Shown piece after piece: positions 31,801 through 45,200 of a stretch of DNA of 64,000 bases. Each line of letters starts with the position of its first letter. Within the stretch, counting starts at the first letter, position 1. The notes under the pieces are model-generated. The model ran no database searches, was not told where the DNA came from, and worked only from the letters and a program-made list of their open reading frames with translations. The position numbers and the translations under genes are program-made. This DNA comes from Synchiropus splendidus (taxonomy: Eukaryota > Chordata > Actinopteri > Syngnathiformes > Callionymidae). Where the stretch lies: contig NC_071349.1 of assembly GCF_027744825.2 (NCBI RefSeq), positions 3,596,001 to 3,660,000 of the forward strand, in the 5' to 3' direction.

Positions 31801-33399
31801 AGTTGCACATCAAATCTAAGCTGTCTGAAGTGTTTTTCGAAAGTTTTCAACATTTTTATGTTTGGTGTTCCTGAATCGACCTTATCTCAGGCCGAAAACG
31901 CGTTTTCTGCATTGTGCCATAACTTTGCATTGAAGCTTCAGAACATGAAAATTTCACCTCCCACTATAGCAGAAAGGGTCTTTCTAGTAGATGCACATCA
32001 AATCTAAGCTGTCTGAAGTGTTTTTCCAAAGTTATCAACATGTTTATGTTTGGCGTTCCGGAATCGACCTTATCTCAGGCTGAAAACGCGTTTTCTGCAT
32101 TGTGCCATAACTTTGCAGGGAAGCTTCAGAACATGAAATTTTAACCTCCCACTATAGCAGAATGGGTCTTTCTAGTAGTTGCACATCAAATCTAAGCTGT
32201 CGAAAGTGTTTTTCCAAAGTTATCAAGATTTTTATGTTTGGCGTTTCGGAATCGACCTTATCTCCGACTGAAAACGTGTTTTCTGCATTGTGCCATAACT
32301 TTGCAGGGAAGCTTCATAACATGAAATTTTATCCTTCCATTATAGCAGAAAAGGTCATTCTAGTAGTTGCACATCAAATCTAAGCTGTCTGAAGTGTTTT
32401 TCCAAAGTTATCAACATTTTTATGTTTGGCGTTCTGGAACCCACCTTATCTCAGTCTCAAAACGCGTTTTACATATTTTGCCATAACTTTGCAGGGAAGC
32501 TTAAGAACATGAAATTTTAACATCCCACTATAGCAGAAATGGTCTTTCTAGTAGTTGCACATCAAATCTAAGCTGTCTGAAGTGTTTTTCCAAAGTTATC
32601 AACATTCTTATGTTTGGCGTTCCGGAATCAACCTTATCTCAGGCTGAAAACGCGTTTTACGCATTGTGCCATAACTTTGCAGGGAAGCTTCAGAACATGA
32701 AATGTTCGCCTCCCACTACAGCAGATAGGGTCTTTCTAGTAGTTGCACATCAAATCTAAGCTGTCTGAAGTGTTTTTCCTAAGTTATCAACATTTTTATG
32801 TTTGGCGTTCTGGAACCCACCTTATCTCAGGCTGAAAACACGTTTTCTGCATTGTGCCATAACTTTTCAGGGAAGCTTCAGAACATGAAATTTTCACCTC
32901 CCACTACAGCAGAAAGGGTCTTTCTAGTAGTTGCAGAGCAAATCTAAGCTGTCTGAAGTGTTTTTCCAAAGTTATCAACATTTTTATGTTTGGCGTTCTG
33001 GAACCCACCTTATCTCAGGCTGAAAACGCGTTTTCTGCATTGTGCCATAACTTTGCAGGGAGACTTCAGAACATGAAATTTTCTCCTCCCACTATAGCAG
33101 AAAGGGTATTTCTAGTAGTTGCACATCAAATCTAAGTTGTCTGAAGTGTTTTTCCAAAGTTATCAACATTCTTATGTTTGGCGTTCCGGATTCGACCTTA
33201 TCTCAGGCTGAAAACGCGTTTCCTGCATTGTGGCATAACTTTGCAGGGAAGCTTCAGAACATTAAATTTTCAACTCCCACTGTAGCAGAAAGGGTCTTTC
33301 TAGTAGTTGCACATCAAATCTAAGCTGTCTGAAGGGTTTTTCCAAAGTTATCAACATTTTTATATTTGGCGTTCTGGAACCCACCTAATCTCAGGCTGA

Positions 33400-36300
33400 A
33401 AACGCGTTTTCTGCATTGTGCCATAACTTTTCAGGGAAGGTTCAGAACATGAAATGTTCGCCTCCCACTATAGCAGATAGGGTCTTTCTAGTATTTGCAC
33501 ATCAAATCTAAGCTGTCGAAAGTGTTTTTCCAAAGTTATCAACATTTTTATGTTTGGCGTTTCGGAATCGACCTTATCTCCGACTGAAAACGTGTTTTCT
33601 GCATTGTGCCATAACTTTGCAAGGAAGCTTCATAACATGAAATTTTAACCTTCCATTATAGCAGAAAAGGTCATTCTAGTAGTTGCACATCAAATCTAAG
33701 CTGTCTGAAGTGTTTTTCCAAAGTTATCAACATTCTTATGTTTGGCGTTCCGGAATCAACCTTATCTCAGGCTGAAAACGCGTTTTACGCATTGTGCCAT
33801 AACTTTGCAGGGAAGCTTCAGAACATGAAATGTTCGCCTCCCACTACAGCAGATAGGGTCTTTCTAGTAGTTGCACATCAAATCTAAGCTGTCTGAAGTG
33901 TTTTTCCAAAGTTATCAACATTTTTATGTTTGGCGTTCTGGAACCCACCTTATCTCAGGCTGAAAATGCGTTTTCTGCATTGTGCCATAACTTTTTAGGG
34001 AAGGTTCAGAACATGAAATGTTCGCCTCCCACTATAGCAGATAGGGTCTTTCTAGTATTTGCACATCAAATCTAAGCTGTCTGAAGTGTTTTTCCAAAGT
34101 TATCAACATTTTTATGTTTGGCGTTCTGGAACCCACCTTAGCTCAAGCTGAAAACGCGTTTTCTGCATTGTGCCATAACTATTCAGGGAAGCTTCAGAAC
34201 ATGAAATGTTCGCCTCCCACTATAGCAGATAGGGTCTTTCTAGTATTTGCACATCAAATCTAAGCTGTCTGAAGTGTTTTTCCAAAGTTATCAACATTTT
34301 TATGTTTGGCGTTCTGGAACCCACCTTATCTCAAGCTGAAAACACGTTTTCTTCATTGTGCCATAACTTTGCAGGGAAGCTTCAGAACATGAAATTTTCA
34401 CCTCCCACTAGAGCAGAAAGGGTCTTTCTCGGAGATGCACATCAAATCTAAGCTGTCTGAAGTGTTTTTCGAAAGTTTTCAACATTTTTATGTTTGGTGT
34501 TCCTGAATCGACCTTATCTCAGGCCGAAAACGCGTTTTCTGCATTGTGCCATAACTTTGCAGGGAAGCTTCAGAACATGAAATTTTAACCTCCCACTATA
34601 GCAGAATGGGTCTTTCTAGTAGTTGCACATCAAATCTTAGCTGTCTGAAGTGTTTTTCTAAAGTTCTCAACATTTTTATGTTTGGCGTTCTGAAATCAAC
34701 CTCATCTCAGGCTGAAAACGCGTTTAACGCATTGTGCCATAACTTTGCAGGGAAGCTTCAGAACATGAAATTTTAACCTCCCATTATAGCAGAAAAGGTC
34801 ATTCTAGTAGTTGCACATCAAATCTAAGCTGTCTTGACGTGTTTTTCTAAAGTTATCAACATTTTTATGTTTGGCGTTCCGGAACCCACCTTATCTCAGT
34901 CTGAAAACGCGTTTTACATATTTTGCCATAACTTTGCAGGGAAGCTTAAGAACATGAAATTTTAACATCCCACTATAGCAGAAATGGTCTTTCTAGTAGT
35001 TGCACATCAAATCTAAGCTGTCTGAAGTGTTTTTCCAAAGTTATCAACATTTTTATGTTTGGCGTTCCGGAATCGACCTTATCTCAGGCTGAAAACGTGT
35101 TTTCTGCATTGTGCCATAACTTTGCAGGGAAGCTTCAGAACATGAAATTTTAACCTCCCACTATAGCAGAATGGGTCTTTCTAGTAGTTGCACATCAAAT
35201 CTTAGCTGTCTGAAGTGTTTTTCTAAAGTTCTCAACATTTTTATGTTTGGCGTTCTGAAATCAACCTCTTCTCAGGCTGAAAACTCGTTTAACGCATTGT
35301 GCCATAACTTTGCAGGGAAGCTTCAGAACATGAAATGTTCGCCTCCCACTATAGCAGATAGGGTCTTTCTAGTAGTTGCACATCAAATCTAAGCTGTCTG
35401 AAGTGTTTTTCCAAAGTAATCAACATTTTTATGTTTGGCGTTCTGGAACCCACCTTATCTCAGGCTGAAAACAAGTTTTCTGCATTGTGCCATAACTTTG
35501 CAGGGAAGCTTCAGAACATGAAATTTTCACCTCCCACTACAGCAGAAAGGGTATTTCTAGTAGTTGCACATCAAATCTAAGTTGTCTGAAGTGTTTTTCC
35601 AAAGTTATCAACATTCTTATGTTTGGCGTTCCGGAACCCACCTTATCTCAGGCTGAACACGCGTTTTCTGCATTGTGCTATAACTTTGCAGGGAATCTTC
35701 AGGACATAAAATTTTCACCTCCCATTATAGCAGAAAAGGTCATTCTAGCAGTTGCACATCAAATCTAAGCTGTCTTGAAGTGTTTTTCTAAAGTTATCAA
35801 CATTTTTATGTTTGGCGTTCCGGAACCCACCTTATCTCAGTCTGAAAACGCGTTTTACATATTTTGCCATAACTTTGCAGGGAAGCTTAAGAACATGAAA
35901 TTTTAACATCCCACTATAGCAGAAATGGTCTTTCTAGTAGTTGCACATCAAACCTAAGCTGTCTGAAGTGTTTTTCCAAAGTTATCAACATTCTTATGTT
36001 TGGCGTTCCGGAATCAACCTTATCTCAGGCTGAATACGCATTTTACGCATTGTGCCATAACTTTGCAGGGAAGCTTCAGAACATGAAATGTTCGCCTCCC
36101 ACTATAGCAGATAGGGTCTTTCTAGTAGTTGCACATCAAATCTAAGCTGTCTGAAGTGTTTTTCCAAAGTAATCAACATTTTTATGTTTGGCGTTCTGGA
36201 ACCCACCTTATCTCAGGCTGAAAACACGTTTTCTGCATTGTGCCATAACTTTGCAGGGAAGCTTCAGAACATGAAATTTTCACCTCCCACTACAGCAGAA

Positions 36301-38900
36301 AGGGTATTTCTAGTAGTTGCACATCAAATCTAAGTTGTCTGAAGTGTTTTTCCAAAGTTATCAACATTCTTATGTTTGGCGTTCCGGAACCCACCTTATC
36401 TCAGGCTGAACACGCGTTTTCTGCATTGTGCTATAACTTTGCAGGGAATCTTCAGGACATAAAATTTTCACCTCCCACAATAGCCGAAAGGGTCTTTCTA
36501 GTAGTTGCACATCAAATCTAAGTTGTCTGAAGTTTTTTTCTAAAGTTCTCAACATTTTTATGTTTGGCGTTCTGAAATTAACCTCATCTCCGGCTGAAAA
36601 CGTGTTTTCTGCATTGTGCCATAACTTTGCAGGGATGCTTCAGAACATGAAATTTTAACCTCCCATTAGAGCAGAAAAGGTCATTCTAGTAGTTGCACAT
36701 CAAATCTAAGCTGTCTTAAGTGTTTTTCCAAAGTTATCAACATTTTTATGTTTGGTGTTCCGGAACCCACCTTATCTCAGTCTCAAAACGCGTTTTTCAT
36801 ATTTTGCCAAAACTTTGCAGGGAAGCTTAAGAACATGAAATTTTAACATCCCACTATAGCAGAAAGGGTCTTTCTAGTAGTTGCACATCAAATCTAAGCT
36901 GTCTGAAGTGTTTTTCCAAAGTTATCAACATTCTTATGTTTGGCGTTCCGGAATCAACCTTATCTCAGGCTGAAAACGCGTTTTACGCATTGTGCCATAA
37001 CTTTGCAGGGAAGCTTCAGAACATGAAATGTTCGCCTCCCACTACAGCAGATAGGGTCTTTCTAGTAGTTGCACATCAAATCTAAGCTGTCTGAAGTGTT
37101 TTTCCAAAGTTATCAACATTCTTATGTTTGGCGTTCCGGAATCAACCTTATCTCAGGCTGAAAACGCGTTTTCTGCATTGTGCCATAACTTTGCAGGGAG
37201 ACTTCAGAACATGAAATTTTCTCCTCCCACTATAGCAGAAAGGGTATTTCTAGTAGTTGCACATCAAATCTAAGTTGTCTGAAGTGTTTTTCCAAAGTTA
37301 TCAACATTCTTATGTTTGGCGTTCCGGAACCCACCTTATTTCAGCCTGAAAACGCGTTTTACATATTTTGCCATAACTTTGAGGGAAGCTTCAGAACATG
37401 AAATTTTAACATCCCACTATAGCAGAAAGGGTATTTCTAGTAGTTGCACATCAAATCTAAGTTGTCTGAAGTGTTTTTCCAAAGTTATCAACATTCTTAT
37501 GTTTGGCGTTTCGGAATCGACCTTATCTCAGGCTGAAAACGCGTTTCCTGCATTGTGGCATAACTTTGCAGGGAAGCTTCAGAACATGAAATTTTCAACT
37601 CCCACTGTAGCAGAAAGGGTCTTTCTAGTAGTTGCACATCAAATCTAAGCTGTCTGAAGTGTTTTTCCAAAGTTATCAACATTTTTATGTTTGGCGTTCT
37701 GGAACCCACCTAATCTCAGGCTGAAAACGCGTTTTCTGCATTGTGCCATAACTTTTCAGGGAAGGTTCAGAACATGAAATGTTCGCCTCCCACTATAGCA
37801 GATAGGGTCTTTCTAGTATTTGCACATCAAATCTAAGCTGTCTGAAGTGTTTTTCCAAAGTTATCAACATTTTTATGTTTGGCGTTCTGGAACCCACCTT
37901 AGCTCAAGCTGAAAACGCGTTTTCTGCATTGTGCCATAACTATTCAGGGAAGCTTCAGAACATGAAATGTTCGCCTCCCACTATAGCAGATAGGGTCTTT
38001 CTAGTATTTGCACATCAAATCTAAGCTGTCTGAAGTGTTTTTCGAAAGTTTTCAACATTTTTATGTTTGGTGTTTCTGAATCGACCTTATCTCAGGCCGA
38101 AAACGCGTTTTCTGCATTGTGCCATAACTTTGCAGGGAAGCTTCAGAACATGAAATTTTAACCTCCCACTATAGCAGAATGGGTCTTTCTAGTAGTTGCA
38201 CATCAAATCTTAGCTGTCTGAAGTGTTTTTCTAAAGTTCTCAACATTTTTATGTTTGGCGTTCTGAAATCAACCTCATCTCAGGCTGAAAACGCGTTTAA
38301 CGCATTGTGCCATGACTTTGCAGGGAAGCTTCAGAACATGAAATTTTAACCTCCCATTATAGCAGAAAAGGTCATTCTAGTAGTTGCACATCAAATCTAA
38401 GCTGTCTTGACGTGTTTTTCTAAAGTTATCAACATTTTTATGTTTGGCGTTCCGGAACCCACCTTATCTCAACCTGAAAACGCGTTTTACATATTTTGCC
38501 ATAACTTTGCAGGGAAGGTTAAGAACATGAAATTTTAACATCCCACTATATCAGAAATGGTCTTTCTAGTAGTTGCACATCAAATCTAAGCTGTCTGAAG
38601 TGTTTTTCCAAAGTTATCAACATTTTTATGTTTGGCGTTCCGGAATCGACCTTATCTCAGGCTGAAAACGTGTTTTCTGCATTGTGCCATAACTTTGCAG
38701 GGAAGCTTCAGAACATGAAATTTTAACCTCCCACTATAGCAGAATGGGTCTTTCTAGTAGTTGCACATCAAATCTTAGCTGTCTGAAGTGTTTTTCTAAA
38801 GTTCTCAACATTTTTATGTTTGGCGTTCTGAAATCAACCTCTTCTCAGGCTGAAAACGCGTTTAACGCATTGTGGCATAACTTTGCAGGGAAGCTTCAGA
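33400..38900. repeat. Higher-order duplication, spacing about 3,761 bp (20 monomers)
   Basis: CCACCTTAGCTCAAGCTG at about 34,134 recurs at about 37,895. Neighbouring monomers match, including AGTATTTGCACATC and the GTTCTGAAATCAACCTC variant. Homology is interrupted by monomer gains and losses. Confidence 0.75.
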
Positions 38901-41900
38901 AAATGAAATTTTAACCTCCCACTATAGCAGAAAGGGTCTTTCTAGTAGTTGCACATCAAATCTAAGCTGTCGAAAGTGTTTTTCCAAAGTTATCAACATT
39001 TTTATGCTTGGCGTTTCGGAATCGACCTTATCTCCGGCTGAAAACGTGTTTTCTGCATTGTGCCATAACTTTGAGGGAAGCTTAAGAACATGAAATTTTA
39101 ACATCCCACTATAGCAGAAATGGTCTTTCTAGTAGTTGCACATCAAATCTAAGCTGTCTGAAGTGTTTTTCCAAAGTTATCAACATTCTTATGTTTGGCG
39201 TTCCGGAATCAACCTTATCTCAGGCTGAAAACGCATTTTACGCATTGTGCCATAACTTTGCAGGGAAGCTTCAGAACATGAAATGTTCGCCTCCCACTAT
39301 AGCAGATAGGGTCTTTCTAGTAGTTGCACATCAAATCTAAGCTGTCGAAAGTGTTTTTCCAAAGTTATCAACATTTTTACGTTTGGCGTTTCGGAATCGA
39401 CCTTATCTCCGGCTGAAAACGTGTTTTCTGCATTGTGCCATAACTTTGCAGGGATGCTTCAGAACATGAAATTTTAATCTCCCATTATAGCAGAAAAGGT
39501 CATTCTAGTAGTTGCACATCAAATCTAAGCTGTCTTGACGTGTTTTTCTAAAGTTATCAACATTTTTATGTTTGGCGTTCCGGAACCCACCTTATCTCAG
39601 TCTGAAAACGCGTTTTCTGCATTGTGCCATAACTTTGCAGGGAAGCTTCAGAACATGAAAATTTCACCTCCCACTATAGCAGAATGGGTCTTTCTAGTAG
39701 TTGCACATCAAATCTTAGCTGTCTGAAGTGTTTTTCTAAAGTTCTCAACATTTTTATGTTTGGCGTTCTGAAATCAACCTCATCTCAGGCTGAAAACGCG
39801 TTTAAGGCATTGTGCCATAACTTTGCAGGGAAGCTTCAGAAAATGAAATTTTAAGCTCCCACTATAGCAAAAAGGGTCTTTCTAGTAGTTGCACATCAAA
39901 TCTAAGCTGTCGAAAGTGTTTTTCCAAAGTTATCAACATTTTTATGTTTGGCGTTTCGGAATCGACCTTTTCTCCGGCTGAAAACGTGTTTTCTGCATTG
40001 TGCCATAACTTTGCAGGGAAGCTTCAGAACATGAAATTTTAACCTCCCATTATAGCAGAAAAGGTCGTTCTAGTAGTTGCACATCAAATCTAAGCTGTCT
40101 TGAAGTGTTTTTCTAAAGTTATCAACATTTTTATGTTTGGCGTTCCGGAACCCAAATTATCTCAGTCTGAAAACGCGTTTTACATATTTTGCCATAACTT
40201 TGCAGGGAAGCTTAAGAACATGAAATTTTAACATCCCACTATAGCAGAAATGGTCTTTCTAGTAGTTGCACATCAAATCTAAGCTGTCTGAAGTGTTTTT
40301 CCAAAGTTATCAACATTCTTATGTTTGGCGTTCCGGAAACAACCTTATCTCAGGCTGAAACCGCGTTTTACGCATTGTGCCATAACTTTGCAGGGAAGCT
40401 TCAGAACATGAAATGTTCGCCTCCCATTATAGCAGATAGGGTCTTTCTAGTAGTTGCACATCAAATCTAAGCTGTCTGAAGTGTTTTTCCAAAGTAATCA
40501 ACATTTTTATGTTTGGCGTTCTGGAACCCACCTTATCTCAGGCTGAAAACGCGTTTTCTGCATTGTGCCATAACTTTGCAGGGAAGCTTCAGAACATGAA
40601 ATTTTAACCTCCCATTATAGCAGAAAAGGTCATTCTAGTAGTTGCACATCAAATCTAAGATGTCTGTAGTGTATTTCCAAAGTTATCAACATTTTTATGT
40701 TTGGCGTTCCTGAATCGACCTTATCTCAGGCCGAAAACGCGTTTTCTGCATTGTGCCAAAACTTCTCAGGGAAGCTTCAGAACATAAAATTTTCACCTCC
40801 CACTAGAGCAGAAAGGGTCTTTCTCGTAGATGCACATTAAATCTAAGCTGTCTGAAGTGTTTTTCGAAAGTTTTCAACATTTTTATGTTTGGTGTTCCTG
40901 AATCGACCTTATCTCTGGCTGAAAACGCGTTTTCTGCATTGTGCCACAACTTTGCAGGGAAACTTCAGAAAATGAAATTTTCACATCCCACTATAGCAGA
41001 AAGGGTCTTTCTAATAGTTGCACATCAAATCTAAGCTGTCTGAAGTGTTTTTCCAAAGTTATCAACATTTTTATGTTTGGCGTTCCGGAATCGACCTTAT
41101 CTCAGGCTGAAAACGCCTTTTACACATTGTTCCATAACTTTGCAGGGAAGGTTCAGAACATCAAATTTTCACCTGCCACTATAGGAGAAAGGGTCTTTCT
41201 AGTAGTTGCACATCAAATCTAAGCTGTCTGAAGTGTTTTTCCAAAGTAATCAACATTTTTATGTTTGGCGTTCCGGAACCCACCTTATCTCAGGCTGTGA
41301 GCGCGTTTTCTGCAATGTGCCATAACTTTGCAGGGAAGTTTCAGAACATGAAATTTTCAACTCCCACTATAGCAGAATGGGTCTTTCTCGTAGTTGCACA
41401 TCAAATCTAAGCTGTCTGAAGTGTTTTTCCAAAGTTATCAGCATTTTTATGTTTGGCGTTCAGGAATCGACCTTATCTCAGGCTGAAAACGCGTTTTCTG
41501 CATTGTGCCATAACTTTGCCGGGAAGCTTCAGAACATGAAATTTTCACCTCCCACTATAGCAGGAAGGGTCTTTCTAGTAGTTGCACATCAAATCTAAGC
41601 TGTCTGAAGTGTTTTTCCAAAGTTATCAGCATTTTTATGTTTGGCGTTCCGGAACCCACCTTATCTCAGGCTGTAAACGCTTTTTTTGCATTGTGCCATA
41701 ACTTTGGAGGGAAGCTTCAGAACATGAACTTTTCAATACCCATTATAACAGAAGGGGTCTTTCTCATACTTGCACATCAAATCTAAGCTGTCTAAGTGTT
41801 TTTTGAAAGTTTTCAACATTTTTATGTTTGGCGTTCCTGAATCGATCTTATCTCAGGCTGAAAACGCGTTTTCTGCAATGTGCCATAACTTTGCAGAGAA

Positions 41901-42279
41901 GCTTCAGAACATGAAATTTTCAACTCCCACTATAGCAGAAAGGCTTTTTCCAGTAGTTGCACATCAAATCTAAGCTGTCTGAAGTGTTTTTCTGAAGTTA
42001 TCAACATTTTTATATTTGGCTTTCCGGAATCGACCTTATCTCAGGCTGAAAACGCGTTTTACGCATTGTGCCATAACTTCTCAGGAAAGCTTCAGAACAT
42101 GAAATGTTCACCTCCCACTATAGCTGAAAGGGTTTTTCTAATAGTTGCACATCAAATCGAAGCTGTCTGAAGTTTTTTTTCCAAAGTTATCAACATTTTT
42201 ATGTTTGGCATTCCAGAATCGACCTTATCTCCGGCTGAAAATGCGTTTTCTGCATTGTGCCATAACTTTGCAGGGAAGC

Positions 42280-45200
42280 TTGAGAACATGAAGTTTTAAC
42301 CTCCCACTATAGCAGAAAGGGTCATTCTAGTAGTTGCACATCAAATCTAAGCTGTCTTGAAGTGTTTTTCTGAAGTTATCTACATTTTTATGTTTGGCGT
42401 TCCGGAACCCACCTTATCTCAGCCTGAAAACGTGTTTTACATATTTTGCCATAACTTTGCAGGGAAGCTTCAGAACATGAAATTTTAACATCCCACTATG
42501 GCAGAAAGGGTCTTTCTAGTAGTTGCACATCAAATCTAAGCTGTCTGAAGTGTTTTTCCAAAGTTATCAATATTTTTATGTTTGGCGTTTCGGAATCGAC
42601 CTTATCTCAGGCTGAAAACGCATTTCCTGCATTGTGGCATAACTTTGCAGGGAAGCTTCAGAACATGAAATTTTCACCTCCCACTGTAGCTAAAAGGGTC
42701 TTTCTAGGAGTTGCACATCAAATCTAAGCTGTCTGAAGTGTTTTTCCAAAGTTATCAACATTTTTATGTTTGGCGTTCTGGAACCCACCTAATCTCAGGC
42801 TGAAAACGCGTTTCCTGCATTGTTGCAAAACTTTGCAGGGATGCTTCAGAACATGAAATGTTCGCCTCCCACTATAGCAGATAGGGTCTTTCGAGGAGTT
42901 GCACATCAAATCTAAGCTGTCTGAAGTGTTTTTCCAAAGTTATCAACATTTTTATGTTTGGCGTTCTGGAACCCACCTTATCTCAGGCTGAAAACGCGTT
43001 TTCTGCATTGTGCCATAACTTTGCAGGGAAGCTTCAGAACATGAAATTTTCACCTCCCACTATAGCAGAAAGGGTCTTTCTAGTAGTTGCACATCAAATC
43101 TAAGCTGTCTGAAGTGTTTTTCCAAAGTTATCAACATTTTTATGTTTGGCGTTCCGGAACCCACCTTATCTCAGCCTGAAAACGCGTTTTACATATTTTG
43201 CCATAACTTTGCAGGGAAGCTTCAGAAGATGAAATTTTAACATCCCACTATAGCAGAAAGGGTCTTTCTAGTAGTTGCACATCAAATCTAAGCTGTCTGA
43301 AGTGTTTTTCCAAAGTTAGCAACATTCTTATGTTTGGCGATCCGGAATCAACCTTATATAAGGCTGAAAACGCGTTTTACGCAATGTGCCATAACTTTGC
43401 AGGAAAGCTTCAGAACATGAAATTTTCAACTCCCACTATAGCAGAAAGGGTCTTTCTAGTAGTTGCACATCAAATCTAAGCTGTCTGAAGTGTTTTTCCA
43501 AACTTATCAATATTTTTATGTTTGGCGTTCTGGAACCCACCTAATCTCTGGCTGAAAACGCGTTTCCTGCATTATTGCATAACTTTGCAGGGATGCTTCA
43601 GAACATGAAATGTTCGCCTCCCACTATAGCAGATAGGGTCTTTCGAGGAGTTGCACATCAAATCTAAGCTGTCTGAAGTGTTTTTCCAAAGTTATCAACA
43701 TTTTTATGTGTGGCGTTCCGGAACCCACCTTATCTCAGCCTGAAAACGCGTTTTACATATTTTGCCATAACTTTGCAGGGAAGCTTCAGAAGATGAAATT
43801 TTAACATCCCACTATAGCAGAAAGGGTCTTTCTAGTAGTTGCACATAAAATCTAAGTTGTCTGAAGTGTTTTTCCAAAGTTATCAACATTCTTATGTTTG
43901 GCGTTCCGGAATCAACCTTATCTCAGGCTGAAAACACGTTTTCTGCATTGTGCCATAACTTTGCAGGGAAGCATCAGAACATGAAATTTTCAACTCCCAC
44001 TGTAGCAGAAAGGCTTTTTCCAGTAGTTGCACATCAAATCTAAGCTGTCTGAAGTGTTTTTCCAAAGTTATCAACATTCTTATGTTTGGCGTTTCGGAAT
44101 CAACCTTATCTCAGGCTGAATACGCGATTTACGCATTCTGCCATAACTTTGCAGGGAATCTTCAGAACACGAAATTTTCATATCACACTATACCAGAAGG
44201 GTCTTTCTAGTAGTTCCACATAAAATCTAAGCTGTCTGAAGTGTTTTTCCAAAGTTATAAACATTTTTATGTTTGGCGTTCCTGAATCGACCTTATCTCA
44301 GGCTGAAATCACGTTTTCTGCATTGTGCCATAACTTTGCAGGGAAGCTTCAGAACATGAAATTTTCAACTCCCACTACAGCAGAAAGGGTCTTTCTAGTA
44401 GTTGCACGTCAAATCTAAGCTGTCTGAAGTGTTTTTCCAAAGTTATCAACATTTTTATGTTTGGCATTCCAGAATCGACCTTATCTCAGGCTGAAAACGC
44501 ATTTTCTGCATTGTGCCATAACTTTGCAGGGAAACTCCAGAACATGAAATTTTCACCTCCCACTATAGCAGAAAGGGTCTTTCTAGTAGTTGCACATCAA
44601 ATCTAAGCTGTCTGAAGTGTTTTTTCAAAGTTATCATATTTTTATGTTTGGCGTTCCGTAATTGACCTTGTCTCATGCTGAAAACGCGTTTTCTGCATTG
44701 TGCCATAACTTTGCAGGGAAGCTTCAGAACATGACATTTCAACATCCCACTATAGCAGAAAGGGTCTTTCTAGTAGTTGCACATCAAATCTAAGCTGTTT
44801 GAAGTGTTTTTCGAAAGTTATCAACATTTTTATGTTTGGCGTTCCGGAATCGACCTTATCTCAGGCTGATAACGCGATTTACGCATTCTGCCATAACTTT
44901 GCAGGGAAGCTTCTGAACATGAAATTTTCAAATCCCACTATAGCAGAAAGGGTCTTTCTAGTAGTTGCACATCAAATCTAAGCTGTCTGAAGTGTTTTTC
45001 GATAGTTTTCAACATTTTTATATTTGGCGTTCCTGAATCGACCTTATCTCAGGCTGAAAAGACGTTTTCTGCATTGTGCCATAACTTTGCAGGGAAGCTT
45101 CAGATCATAAAATTTTCAACTCCCACTACAGCCGAAAGGGTCTTTCTAGTAGTTGCGCGTCAAATCTAAGCTGTCTGAAGTGTTTTTCCAAAGTTATCAA

